Source: Natrarchaeobius oligotrophus
GTDB lineage: Archaea; Halobacteriota; Halobacteria; Halobacteriales; Natrialbaceae
Reading direction: 5' to 3'
Length of the DNA stretch: 64,000 nucleotides
NCBI RefSeq assembly: GCF_003841465.1
Contig: NZ_REFZ01000015.1
Location: 1-64,000 of the forward strand
Under the pieces are notes generated by a model. It had not been told where the DNA came from. It did no database searches and saw nothing but the letters and a program-made list of their open reading frames with translations. The translations under genes and the position numbers were made by a program. This document shows positions 17,499 to 25,866 of the stretch, piece after piece (within the stretch, counting starts at the first letter, position 1; the number at the start of each line of letters is the position of its first letter).

Positions 17499-18065
17499 TC
17501 AGTTCATCTCCTCCGCCGCCTGGCGAACTGCGGCCATAATTTCCGGGTGAGTGCCACACCGACAGAGGTTGTCCGCGAGGGCGTCCCGAATTTCGTCGTC
17601 CGACGGATCGGGGTTGTCCTCGAGCAGGACGACCGCCTCCATCACCATTCCGTGGATGCAGTAGCCGCACTGGGCGGCCTGCGTGTCGATGAACGCCTCC
17701 TGCACCGGGTGGGGATCGTCGCGGGTTCCGAGTCCCCGCGTCGTCGTCACCTCGCTTCCCTCGACGTCGTCGACGGTGACGACACACGAGATTGCTGTCT
17801 CGCCGTCGACTATCACGTCGCAGGACCCACACTGGGCCAGTCCGCAGCCGAACTTCGGCCCGTTCAGCTCCGCGTCGTTCCGAAGGACGTACAGCAACGG
17901 CTTCTCCGGATCGCCGTCGAAGGTTACGTCTTCGCCGTTCAGTTCGAACTCGATGGTCTCTTCCACCTCCTCTGTTTCGTCTCCCTCTTCCTGGGTCGTT
18001 AGTCGCTCGAAACCTCGATCGCCGTCTTTCAGTATACTGAAAGGATCGTTCTCGTTCGTGCTCAT
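17499..18065 (-). CDS. Molybdenum hydroxylase, [2Fe-2S] small subunit
   Basis: 188 residues. Residues about 38-115 are a plant-type ferredoxin domain with the cluster CGLAQCGSC plus a later Cys (AISC). Residues about 116-188 are the all-helical second cluster domain with CGYCIHG and CRCGTHPE. It passes electrons from the molybdenum centre in the partner subunit. There is an acidic N-terminal extension of about 37 residues but no export signal, so it probably leaves the cell by hitchhiking on the Tat signal of the large subunit. The ATG at 18065 (MSTNENDPFS) is chosen because upstream codons are not family-like. Confidence 0.9.
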   Translation of the reverse strand: MSTNENDPFSILKDGDRGFERLTTQEEGDETEEVEETIEFELNGEDVTFDGDPEKPLLYVLRNDAELNGPKFGCGLAQCGSCDVIVDGETAISCVVTVDDVEGSEVTTTRGLGTRDDPHPVQEAFIDTQAAQCGYCIHGMVMEAVVLLEDNPDPSDDEIRDALADNLCRCGTHPEIMAAVRQAAEEMN

Positions 18066-18280
18066 GTCTCGGGTGGACCACCACGAAACCGGACGACCGG
18101 TCGGAGGTGGCGAACCGTACGACCACTCTTGTGCTCTTATCGGTTTTCGGGAATCGTGGTGACTGTCACTAGTACGGACGGCTTCCCGCGCGGAACGATG
18201 GTCGTCGACCGATCGTCGCACCCGGTCACGTTTGCTCTCGTCGTGGTGCGTGGCCTGAGACGGTCTATCGTAACGATTTA

Positions 18281-18315
18281 CCGGTGGGTCCGCAGACGGA
18301 TCGCGGTCCCACCGG
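18281..18315. repeat. Imperfect hairpin
   Basis: Arms of 13 bp (18281-18293, CCGGTGGGTCCGC; 18303-18315, GCGGTCCCACCGG) pair with one mismatch around a 9-nt loop. It may be a structured leader element or an operator. Confidence 0.4.
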
Positions 18316-18390
18316 CAACGACTTACAGTAGTCCGCGTGATGCGGTGGAGTCCGATTCGGGGATCGCCCGTACTCGATCCGGCCGTTTCA

Positions 18391-18413
18391 ATTACTTCGA
18401 ACTTCGAAGTAAT
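18391..18413. promoter_or_regulatory. 23-bp perfect palindrome, candidate operator
   Basis: ATTACTTCGAA (18391-18401) and TTCGAAGTAAT (18403-18413) are exact inverted copies around a single central C. It lies 326 nt upstream of the hydroxylase operon and 408 nt upstream of wecB, between the two. Its AT content stands out from the surroundings. A dimeric transcription factor site is the simplest reading. Confidence 0.5.
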
Positions 18414-18808
18414 GGCTTAGGAACGCTCTCGAGCCCGAACCGTCCGTCGGTAGCGATCGTCTTCGACGTCGTAACCGACGCCTTGCGTCCGGCTCGAGCG
18501 ATCGCGACTCGAGTACTCGAGTGCCGACTGCGGTTTCGCTGACCGTACTCGGAGCCTCGATCACGCAGCGGGAGTCGACCGCCTCCGACCGAAAATCGCA
18601 GCGAGGGGCTTCTGGAGGGTAGCGCCACGATAACGAAATGATGCGTTCTAGAAGGGGAGACTGCCATGATTTCCGAGGTGATCCGCGTACGACGCTTCTC
18701 TTTCGGGCCGCCGAGGACTCGGTCGCCCTCCGATCGCACGGCCGGTGGGGTCGCCGGCCGAGCCGACGAACGCGTCAGCGACCGCCCGAACGAGGAACCG
18801 GACGGTCC

Positions 18809-18816
18809 GGAGGTGA
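18809..18816 (+). promoter_or_regulatory. Shine-Dalgarno of wecB
   Basis: GGAGGTGA lies 4 nt before the ATG at 18821 and decides the start within a longer open frame. It implies a leadered transcript. Confidence 0.6.
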
Positions 18817-18820
18817 GCTG

Positions 18821-19930
18821 ATGCGCGTGTGTTCGGTCGTGGGAGCCCGCCCGCAGTTCGTCAAGGCGGCGGTCATCTCCCGAAAGCTTCGCGAGGTCGG
18901 CGAGGAGGTTCTGGTCCACACCGGCCAGCACTACGACGAGGAGCTCTCGGACGTCTTCTTCGAGGAACTCGACATTCCGGAGCCGGAGTACAATCTCGGG
19001 GTCGAGTCGGACACGCACGGACGACAGACGGCGAAGATGATCGCGGCGCTCGAGCCCGTCGTCGAGGAGACCGATCCCGACGCGATCTTGCTCTACGGCG
19101 ATACGAACTCGACGCTCGCGGGAGCGATCGTCGGCTCGAAGCGCGACCTGACCGTCGCCCACGTCGAAGCCGGCCTGCGCAGCGCGAACTGGGAGATGCC
19201 CGAGGAGGTAAACCGAGTGCTGACCGATCACGCCTCCGACCTCTGTTTCGCGCCGAGTCGGGCCGCGGTGACCAACCTCGCCGAGGAGGGGATCACCGAG
19301 GGCGTCCACTGGACCGGCGACGTGATGTACGACGCGATCCTCGACGCTCGGGAGCGCTCGCGCCGTCGATCGACGATCCTCGAGGAACTCGACGTCGACG
19401 AGGGGGCGTTCGTCCTGGCGACGGTTCACCGGGCGAGCAACACCGACGAGCGGTCGAATCTCGTCTCGATTCTCGACGGGTTGTCGGCCGCGCCGATGCC
19501 GGTCGTCGTTCCCGCGCACCCGCGGACGGTGTCTCGCCTCCGGGAGTTCGATCTCTGGCGGCGCGCGACCGAGGAACTCGAGGTGATCGAACCGCAGGGC
19601 TACCTCGACTTCGTGCGGCTGCTCGATGGGGCCGAGCGGGTCGCGACCGACTCCGGCGGCGTCCAGAAGGAGGCGTTTTTCCTCGGCACCCGCTGTCTCA
19701 CGCTCAGGGAGGAGACGGAGTGGACCGAGACGGTAGACTGCGGCTGGAACCGACTCGTGGGGCCGAACGCGGACTCGATCCGGGACGGACTCCGCGACGA
19801 CTGGGAGCCCACCTCGAGTCCGCACCCCTACGGGGACGGTGCGGCCGGCCGGCGGATCGTCCGACGACTGCAGGAGCACCTCTCGGTCGACGATCCGGAG
19901 CGCCGGATCGAAGCGCCGGCGCTCGACTGA
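18821..19930 (+). CDS. wecB: UDP-N-acetylglucosamine 2-epimerase (non-hydrolysing)
   Basis: 369 residues, WecB family of the GT-B fold. It interconverts UDP-GlcNAc and UDP-ManNAc for cell-surface glycan synthesis. Hallmarks are VVGARPQFVKAAVISR at the start, HTGQHYD, LLYGDTNSTLAGA, HVEAGLRS, PEEVNRVLTDH, ATVHRASNTDE and TDSGGVQKEAFFLG. The ATG at 18821 is set by a strong Shine-Dalgarno (GGAGGTGA, 18809-18816), unusual among the mostly leaderless genes here. No other sugar-nucleotide gene is adjacent. Confidence 0.93.
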   Translation: MRVCSVVGARPQFVKAAVISRKLREVGEEVLVHTGQHYDEELSDVFFEELDIPEPEYNLGVESDTHGRQTAKMIAALEPVVEETDPDAILLYGDTNSTLAGAIVGSKRDLTVAHVEAGLRSANWEMPEEVNRVLTDHASDLCFAPSRAAVTNLAEEGITEGVHWTGDVMYDAILDARERSRRRSTILEELDVDEGAFVLATVHRASNTDERSNLVSILDGLSAAPMPVVVPAHPRTVSRLREFDLWRRATEELEVIEPQGYLDFVRLLDGAERVATDSGGVQKEAFFLGTRCLTLREETEWTETVDCGWNRLVGPNADSIRDGLRDDWEPTSSPHPYGDGAAGRRIVRRLQEHLSVDDPERRIEAPALD

Positions 19931-20029
19931 GCGGGTTCGTCGCGGTTCGCTCCCCGCTCCCGCCAGGGACGGGTCCGCCGTCGTAGCTTCCGTCAGAGGT
20001 TTCCGGTCTCCCAAAGCGTTTAACCGTGC

Positions 20030-20045
20030 TAATTATATCTAATTA
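20030..20045. promoter_or_regulatory. AT-rich promoter region with inverted repeat
   Basis: TAATTA (20030-20035) and TAATTA (20040-20045) flank TATC, just before the ATG at 20053. A TTTAAC box near 20019-20024 lies about 30 nt before the ATG and could be the TATA element of a leaderless transcript; the repeat would then sit over the transcription start as an operator. Confidence 0.4.
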
Positions 20046-20052
20046 CACTACG

Positions 20053-21024
20053 ATGACGACGAACTTCCCCGACTACGTCGACGTCGACTACGAGGACGGA
20101 GACGGCGAAGACCCCGCGGATTACCCGCACATCAACGACAAGATCGAGCAGGCGATCGAGGTCACTCGACAGGGCCTCGAGGAGTACGAGAATCCGGCGG
20201 TCATGTGGACCGGCGGGAAGGACTCGACGCTCGTGCTCTACTTCGTCAAAGAGGTCGCCGAGCAGTACGACCTCGAGGTGCCGCCCGCGATCTTCATCGA
20301 CCACTACCAGCACTTCGACGCGATTCACGACTTCGTCGACCGCTGGGCCGACGAGTGGGATCTCGAGGTCATCTACGCCCGCAACGAGGACATCGGCGAG
20401 TACGTCGAGGAGAACGACCTCGAGCCGGGCGACGACGTCCCCGTTTCCGACCTCTCGGAACACAACCAACACCACGTCGAGAACATCCTCGAGTACGACG
20501 AGGAGACGTTCCCGTTCCTGCTCGACACCTACGCGGGCAACCACCTGCTGAAGACCGTCGCGCTCAACGACGCGCTCGAGGAGTACGACGTCGACGGCGT
20601 CATCTCCGGCGTCCGCTGGGACGAACAGGAGGCCCGCGCGGACGAGACGTTCTTCTCCCCGCGACACGATCCGGACATCTACCCGCCACACGACCGCGTA
20701 CAGCCGATCCTCCAGTTCGACGAGGCCGCCGTCTGGGAGGCGTTCTGGAACTTCGTCGTCCCCGACACCGTCGCCGAGTTCCCCGACGACGGCTACGTCC
20801 CCCAGAGCGACGACGACCTGCCGAACGACCTCGAGCAGGACGACATCCCCGTCTCGCCCAAGTACTTCGCCGGCTTTCGCTCGCTCGGCAGCGAGATCAG
20901 CACCGAAAAGAGCGACGAGGACCCGGCCTGGCTCCAGGACCTCGAGGAGACGACCGAACGCGCGGGCCGCGCCCAGGACAAAGAGGATCTGATGGAGCGC
21001 CTGCGCGACCTCGGCTACATGTGA
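20053..21024 (+). CDS. PAPS reductase/CysD-like PP-loop protein
   Basis: 323 residues, adenine-nucleotide alpha-hydrolase fold. The PP-loop is at VMWTGGKDSTLVLYFVKE (about 49-66). IFIDHYQHFDAIHDFVDRWA and GVISGVRWDEQEARADETFFSPRHD match the PAPS reductase/sulfate adenylyltransferase CysD group, and the end RPLGSEIST-like segment (FRSLGSEISTEKSDEDPAW) also fits. The family activates sulfate or reduces adenylylated sulfate. No cysN, cysH partner or Cys-Gly-x-x-C tail is visible, so the exact reaction is undecided. The N-terminus is acidic. ATG 20053 follows an AT-rich promoter. Confidence 0.75.
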   Translation: MTTNFPDYVDVDYEDGDGEDPADYPHINDKIEQAIEVTRQGLEEYENPAVMWTGGKDSTLVLYFVKEVAEQYDLEVPPAIFIDHYQHFDAIHDFVDRWADEWDLEVIYARNEDIGEYVEENDLEPGDDVPVSDLSEHNQHHVENILEYDEETFPFLLDTYAGNHLLKTVALNDALEEYDVDGVISGVRWDEQEARADETFFSPRHDPDIYPPHDRVQPILQFDEAAVWEAFWNFVVPDTVAEFPDDGYVPQSDDDLPNDLEQDDIPVSPKYFAGFRSLGSEISTEKSDEDPAWLQDLEETTERAGRAQDKEDLMERLRDLGYM

Positions 21025-21159
21025 GGCCCGCGGCGTAGTGTGCGTCGATCGACGACCGTTCTCTCGCGCGGAACCGATTTCGACCGATCCGCGAGTGGTC
21101 CCGCGGCTCGCTCCGTTCCGATCGACACTCTTCGTCCGTCGATCTCGCCGGCCCTCGAG

Positions 21160-21366
21160 TCAGCCCTGCTTCGCGGCGGCCGCGAGTCGCCGCGGAACGA
21201 TCACGGCGTTCACCAGCGCAAGGGCGACGACGATCCACCGGGCGGTCCCGTCGAACTGCCAGAACGCCACGGCGAGCAGGATCGCCGTCGTCGAGGCGGC
21301 GATCCCGTATCGAAATGTCGGACTGTCGAGCAGGTTGACCTCGTCGTCCGAGTCGGCTCGAGCCAT
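21160..21366 (-). CDS. Small two-helix membrane protein
   Basis: 68 residues starting MARADSDDEVNLLDSPTFRYG. Two hydrophobic stretches (about 21-37 and 44-58) are joined by the short FDGTARW turn and followed by a basic end PRRLAAAAKQG. Acidic N-terminus outside the helices, as in halophiles. Function unknown. The minus-strand neighbour 88 nt upstream also encodes a small membrane protein. Confidence 0.65.
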   Translation of the reverse strand: MARADSDDEVNLLDSPTFRYGIAASTTAILLAVAFWQFDGTARWIVVALALVNAVIVPRRLAAAAKQG

Positions 21367-21454
21367 GAGCGGTAATTTTCGCGGACCGACCTAACGATTG
21401 CTATCGGTCCGGATACGGTCCGCCCGAGGACACCTGCAGCTCGTTCCCGGCGGC

Positions 21455-21646
21455 TCAGCGCTCCGCGCGGTATTCGCCGTGTTTGACTCCGATGACGAGC
21501 GCGATCGCCCCAAAGACGATCATCGACGGAACGACCATCATCAGTACGGTGTCGGTCGCCATCATCGGGGTCGCGAGCATCGCCGCGGCTCCGAGCGCGA
21601 CGACCAGTGCGAACGCCACAACCGTTTTCGCGAGGTCGAACTCCAT
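21455..21646 (-). CDS. Small two-helix membrane protein (possibly DUF7333)
   Basis: 63 residues starting MEFDLAKTVVAFALVVALGA. Two hydrophobic segments (about 7-27 and 34-54) end in GVKHGEYRAER. I recall a conserved haloarchaeal family (DUF7333) of this size and pattern, but cannot confirm it. Function unknown. Confidence 0.7.
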   Translation of the reverse strand: MEFDLAKTVVAFALVVALGAAAMLATPMMATDTVLMMVVPSMIVFGAIALVIGVKHGEYRAER

Positions 21647-21733
21647 GCATGACGGTAGGGCGCGCGCGACCGAGTACCGTCGGAAACCGGAAAATCGTCC
21701 CGGACTAACGCCGGTGCGAAAACGAGGTTCGGA

Positions 21734-22486
21734 TCAGTCGCTCGACGGTCGAACGAGATCGGCGAGCGCGATCGGAATCCCGAGGAACCAGCCGAGCGGG
21801 AAGGAAATGCCGACCCACATCGCCGCGTACGCCGCCCCCTCGAGCGTGAAGTTCGCCCGGAGCCACTCGTTGAGGCCGCCGACGTGGAGGATCGTATCGA
21901 GGATCCAGACGGCGAAGTCGTAGCTGGGATCGAGCACGTAGGGCTGTAGCGTCGGGGTCACGAGCGCGGCGACGACCGGCGGGAGGAAGATCGCCGTCAT
22001 CGCGAACGGATAGGCGAACAGCACCGACGTGAGACGGCCGCCGACCTTCGAAAAGCCCGCCGCGAGCGCCGCCGAGACGATGCCGACCCCGCTCGCGGCG
22101 GCGACCGCGAGGAAGGCGTCGAACGGCAACCGCAAGTGTGCGATAACGGTCAGCGTCCCCCACGCGACGATGGCGACGCCGGTCACGCCGACGATGCCGA
22201 GACGGGTTCGCGTCGAGTCGAGTTTCACCGCGTAGTAGCGGGTCGCAAAGCCCAGAACGGTAAGGGGGTAGAGAACGAGCAAGCCGATCGTGCCGAGGAC
22301 GCTCCAGCCGTGGTAGCCGATCTTCTGCGGAAGCGACTCCGGTTTCCACTTGCCCATGACGGAGTGGCCGCGGCCACGCTGGCGCGGAAAGACGAGTTCC
22401 ATCCACGCGCCGTGTAACCGCTCGAGGTCGGCCCTGATCGCGCCGACGATCCCACCACCGCCGCCCCTCCGAGTGCGGGTCGACAT
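21734..22486 (-). CDS. Multi-pass membrane protein, unknown function
   Basis: 250 residues. After a basic, Gly-rich N-terminus (MSTRTRRGGGGG) and WKPESLPQKIGYHGWSVLG, there are about six hydrophobic segments, among them TIGLLVLYPLTVLGFATRYY, GVAIVAWGTLTVIAHL, VAAASGVGIVSAALAAGF and AYPFAMTAIFLPPVVAALV, with an acidic end. No catalytic or transport signature was recognised. Start 22486 (MSTRTRR) is chosen over a codon two residues earlier. Confidence 0.65.
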   Translation of the reverse strand: MSTRTRRGGGGGIVGAIRADLERLHGAWMELVFPRQRGRGHSVMGKWKPESLPQKIGYHGWSVLGTIGLLVLYPLTVLGFATRYYAVKLDSTRTRLGIVGVTGVAIVAWGTLTVIAHLRLPFDAFLAVAAASGVGIVSAALAAGFSKVGGRLTSVLFAYPFAMTAIFLPPVVAALVTPTLQPYVLDPSYDFAVWILDTILHVGGLNEWLRANFTLEGAAYAAMWVGISFPLGWFLGIPIALADLVRPSSD

Positions 22487-22591
22487 ACGCAAGCCAAACT
22501 GCCGGTGAACCGTAAACTTTCCTTCTCTTTCTTCTCGGTCGACAGATCCCGAAGCGGCGTGCGAACGGCCGACGCGACAGCAGCGTCGCGG

Positions 22592-23434
22592 TCAGTTCCA
22601 GGGGCCGAACTCCGGATCGACGATCCGCTCTTCCGTTTCGATCGCGTCGATCCGCTCGATCTCGTCGGGCTCGAGTTCGAGCGAGAGCGACTCGAGGTTC
22701 TCTCGGATGTGGGCTTTCCCGGTCGCTTTCGGGATCGCGACGACGCCCGACTGACGCAGCCAGGCGAGGCTGACCTGCGCCTCCGTGACGTCGCGTGCGG
22801 CCGCGATCTCGCTCAGCACCGGCCGGTCGAACACCGTTCCCCGTGCGATCGGTGCGTACGCGACGACGTCGACGCCGTGACGCTCGCAGGCTTTCCGAAG
22901 CTCCGGCTGTTGAAGCAGCGGGTGGAGTTCGACTTGGTTCGCGACGATCGGCGCGTCGCAGACGTCGATCGCCTCCTCGAGTAACTCGGGCGTGAAGTTG
23001 CTCACGCCAACGGCGTCGACGATCCCGTCGTCGTACAGCTGTGAGTAGGCGGCCAGCGTTTCCTCGGCGTCGTACGTCTCCGTGGGCCAGTGGACGTACA
23101 GCAGGTCGACGTACTCGACGCCCAGCCGCTCGAGGCTCTCGCGGGTCGTCTCGACGACGTCGTCGGACGCCAGGTTGGTGTACCACACCTTGGTCGCCAG
23201 ATACACGTCTTCGCGGTCGACGTCGGCCCGGGCGATCCCCTCGCCGACCGCCCGCTCGTTGTCGTACAGCTGGGCGGTGTCGACGTGTCGATAGCCCCGT
23301 TCGAGGGCCGTCCGAACGCTTTCTGCGCACTGCGCCGGGTCGGTGTTGCGGTAGGTTCCGAGGCCGAGCACCGGGAGGCCGTTCCCGGTCGTCGGCGTTT
23401 GCGGCGGGGCCGCGTCGACGTCGTCTCTTTCCAT
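22592..23434 (-). CDS. Aldo/keto reductase
   Basis: 280 residues, AKR superfamily (2,5-diketo-D-gluconate reductase type). It should reduce aldehydes or ketones with NADPH. The tetrad is visible: Asp and Tyr in GYRHVDTAQLYDNERAVGEG, Lys in LATKVWY, His in LLYVHWPTETY. The cofactor segment VVAIPKATGKAHIRENLESL and GVSNFTPELLEEAI also fit. Substrate unknown. Monocistronic. Confidence 0.9.
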   Translation of the reverse strand: MERDDVDAAPPQTPTTGNGLPVLGLGTYRNTDPAQCAESVRTALERGYRHVDTAQLYDNERAVGEGIARADVDREDVYLATKVWYTNLASDDVVETTRESLERLGVEYVDLLYVHWPTETYDAEETLAAYSQLYDDGIVDAVGVSNFTPELLEEAIDVCDAPIVANQVELHPLLQQPELRKACERHGVDVVAYAPIARGTVFDRPVLSEIAAARDVTEAQVSLAWLRQSGVVAIPKATGKAHIRENLESLSLELEPDEIERIDAIETEERIVDPEFGPWN

Positions 23435-23511
23435 GTCTCACCCGAGGACGGGCGAGAAAAAATGAATTCGGGTCGGGCTCGACGACGGAATCGAAAGCGC
23501 GGGAACCGGCG

Positions 23512-24888
23512 TCAGTACTTGGGATCTGCCCCGGTGATCTCGTAGACGCCCTCGAGGACGGCGTCGCGATCGTCGCGCCACGCGGCGAACTCCGCCGGGT
23601 CGTCGGGATAGTCGTCGTAGACGTCCTTGAGGGAGGCGGCGGCCCGCTGGACGCGGTAGAGCTCGTAGAGGACGTCCCAGTGGCCGAACGTCTTCACGAG
23701 CGTCTTCAGCTTGAGCCCGAGGCTCATGTCGGCGGTTCCCTTCTTGCCGATCGCGTCGACGAGCTGCTGGCCGGGAAGCGCCGTGATGACGGCGACAAGT
23801 TCGTCAAGGTCGTGGGCCGTCCCGAAGATGTTGTAGCAGTCCATCGCCGCGAAGCGCTTGCCGAAGTCGGTCTGGACGCGCCGGTTGTACTCCCACAGCG
23901 CCGCCTCGCTCACGTCGCCGTCGCCGATCGCCTCCGCGGCGACCCTGGCGGCCCAGTGGCCGGCCTTCGCCGCGCCGGGGATGCCGCCGCCCGTGCAGGG
24001 ATTGACGTGGCCCGCCGCGTCGCCGACCGCGACGTACCCCGGGTGGACCGCCGAGTCGTACGGCCGCCGGGTCGGCAGCGCCGCGCCGAGTTTGTTCTTG
24101 ACCGTCGCGCCCGCGAACTCCGCTCTGTTGGCGATGTCTTCTTTGAGGGTGTCGACCAGCTCCATCGGTTCCTGGCACATCTGAAAGCCCAGCCCCGCAT
24201 TGATCTCCGTCGACGAGCGCGGGAAGTACCAGAGGTAGCCAAGCTCCGCCGTCGGCTTGAAGACGAGGGCGTCGTCCCACTCGACCGGCTCCGGAAGCTC
24301 GATCACCTCCCGGTAGGCCGAGCAGAACTGCGAGTAGTCCACGTTCGTGTCGAACGACGACGACGCGAAGTCGGTCTTGTCCTGGAGCACCGACAGCGAG
24401 CCCGCGCCGTCGACGACGACCTCCGCCTCGTACTCGAGGGCCTCGCCGTCGCGAACCGCGGTGACGCCCGTCACCGTTCCGTTTGGCTGGACGACGTCGT
24501 TGACGACCGTGTCGTAGTGGATCTCGGCTCCGGCGCGGTCGGTCTCGTCGAGCAACACCTGTCCGTAGGCGAGCCGGTCCACGACCGCGCCGGTCTCGCC
24601 GAACGGGATCTCGAGCGACTCCCCCGACCGCGGATTCTCGAAGATGCCGCGGCTGATCTCGCGGTTGGTGAACGATTCTTCCTTGAGACGGTCGCGGTCG
24701 ACGACGTCGGGAAACGTGCTCTTTCCCTTGATTCCGTCCCCGCAAGCGATGTGACCCGCCTCTTCGGCGGACTTTCGCTCGAGGAGGACGACGTCGAGCC
24801 CGTCCCGAGCCGCCGTCGCCGCGGCGAAACAGCCGGCCGTTCCGCCGCCGACGACGACCATATCGTAGGACTCGGTGCCCGTAGTCAT
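23512..24888 (-). CDS. Geranylgeranyl reductase family flavoprotein
   Basis: 458 residues. The N-terminal FAD-binding Rossmann motif is VVVGGGTAGCFAAATAARDGLDVVLLERK. The second FAD motif GYVAVGDAAGHVNPCTGGGIPGA is typical of geranylgeranyl reductases, which saturate isoprenoid chains of archaeal lipids or menaquinone. LEIPFGETGAVVDRLAYGQVLLDE is the family's substrate-side segment. Whether it acts on lipids, quinone or another isoprenoid cannot be told; the menaquinone operon is about 12 kb away. The start at 24888 (MTTGTESYD) lies just before the Rossmann motif. Confidence 0.87.
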   Translation of the reverse strand: MTTGTESYDMVVVGGGTAGCFAAATAARDGLDVVLLERKSAEEAGHIACGDGIKGKSTFPDVVDRDRLKEESFTNREISRGIFENPRSGESLEIPFGETGAVVDRLAYGQVLLDETDRAGAEIHYDTVVNDVVQPNGTVTGVTAVRDGEALEYEAEVVVDGAGSLSVLQDKTDFASSSFDTNVDYSQFCSAYREVIELPEPVEWDDALVFKPTAELGYLWYFPRSSTEINAGLGFQMCQEPMELVDTLKEDIANRAEFAGATVKNKLGAALPTRRPYDSAVHPGYVAVGDAAGHVNPCTGGGIPGAAKAGHWAARVAAEAIGDGDVSEAALWEYNRRVQTDFGKRFAAMDCYNIFGTAHDLDELVAVITALPGQQLVDAIGKKGTADMSLGLKLKTLVKTFGHWDVLYELYRVQRAAASLKDVYDDYPDDPAEFAAWRDDRDAVLEGVYEITGADPKY

Positions 24889-25048
24889 CTCTGTTCCCCC
24901 GAAACGGTCTCGAGAATAAAAAATACGCGGGAGTTGTTCTGACGCCGACGGACCGACGAAAAGCGTCGTGCGGCGATTGTCGGCGCGGGCCGACGGTACT
25001 CGAGTCGCCTGTGCTCCCGCCGGCAAATCGGTACGACGATCCGTCTGA

Positions 25049-25798
25049 CTACTGGTACATCCGCAGCGGCTGGGGCTGGGCCTGCGTGCTCTCGTCCTGG
25101 CCCATCGCCTGCATCTGCTGGGCGAGTTGCTCGCGCTTGTGGCGGATCTCCTCGGCTCGCTCGACGAGTTCGCTCACGTCGACCGAGAGGTCCGCGATCG
25201 GCGCGACGCCGCCCTCGAGCAGGACGCTCGCGGCCTCGGGATCGGGGAACTGGGGGCTGCACTCGACGACGAGTCCCATGCTGGCGTAGTCGATCTGTGC
25301 GGCGCGGTTGATCAGCGCTCCCGTCGGACCGGTGACGACGCCGTCCTCGGGCGGGACGTCCACGCCGTGCTCCTCGAGGCGGTCGCCGGCGTCGCCGGTC
25401 GCGATCCCGTACAGACCGGGGCGGTCGTCCTCGCGCTCGCTCGGGAGTCCGCTCAGGTAGATCGGCGTCGCCTCCCGGTCGACGATCCAGCTGGTGACGC
25501 AGCCGGCGACCTCCTCGACGGCGCGGGCGCTGACCGGCGCGTCGCTCTGCAGGGCGAGCAGATCGTCCTCCTCGTTAACGTAGATTCGAACCGGCGGGCG
25601 GGCGGTTCGATCGCCGCCCCGGTAGACGCCGATCCGGGGCAACCCCTCGCAGTGGACGCTCGCGTAATAGCGCATGTCGAGTTCGCTGACGAGGTGGTCG
25701 GTCGCGATCTTTCCAACCAGTCCGACGCCCGGAAACCCCTCGACGATCGTCGGCTCCTCGAGGTCGGCCTCCGGACCCTGCACGCGGATCTGTGCCAT
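25049..25798 (-). CDS. PAC2-family protein (proteasome assembly chaperone-like)
   Basis: 249 residues. EPTIVEGFPGVGLVGKIATDHLV near the N-terminus, YLSGLPSEREDDRPGLYGIAT in the middle and GPTGALINRA are signatures of the PAC2 family (archaeal PbaA/PbaB relatives), thought to chaperone proteasome-type complexes. The last 40 residues form a likely coiled coil (VSELVERAEEIRHKREQLAQQMQAM) with a Gln-rich tail. Start 25798 (MAQIRVQG) is chosen over 25825 by fit to the family. Confidence 0.85.
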   Translation of the reverse strand: MAQIRVQGPEADLEEPTIVEGFPGVGLVGKIATDHLVSELDMRYYASVHCEGLPRIGVYRGGDRTARPPVRIYVNEEDDLLALQSDAPVSARAVEEVAGCVTSWIVDREATPIYLSGLPSEREDDRPGLYGIATGDAGDRLEEHGVDVPPEDGVVTGPTGALINRAAQIDYASMGLVVECSPQFPDPEAASVLLEGGVAPIADLSVDVSELVERAEEIRHKREQLAQQMQAMGQDESTQAQPQPLRMYQ

Positions 25799-25866
25799 AC
25801 GGGAGATGAGTCGCGGAGAAACCATAAAATCGAGGGCTCGACGCTCCCCCTGGGTGGTTTCCGTCG

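Larger units (their letters stand above)
18066..18820. other. Long divergent intergenic region with two palindromic elements
   Basis: 755 nt separate the oxidoreductase pair (minus) from wecB (plus). It contains an imperfect hairpin at 18281-18315 and a perfect 23-bp palindrome at 18391-18413. No convincing protein-coding frame was found. Confidence 0.5.

Noticed and set aside
17497-18126. N-terminal extension of the hydroxylase large subunit to 978 residues
   Set aside because: It would overlap the Fe-S subunit gene out of frame; the Tat signal at 17496 marks the real start.
18392-20014. 540-residue minus-strand frame over wecB
   Set aside because: Shadow of wecB, which has a Shine-Dalgarno and full family motifs.
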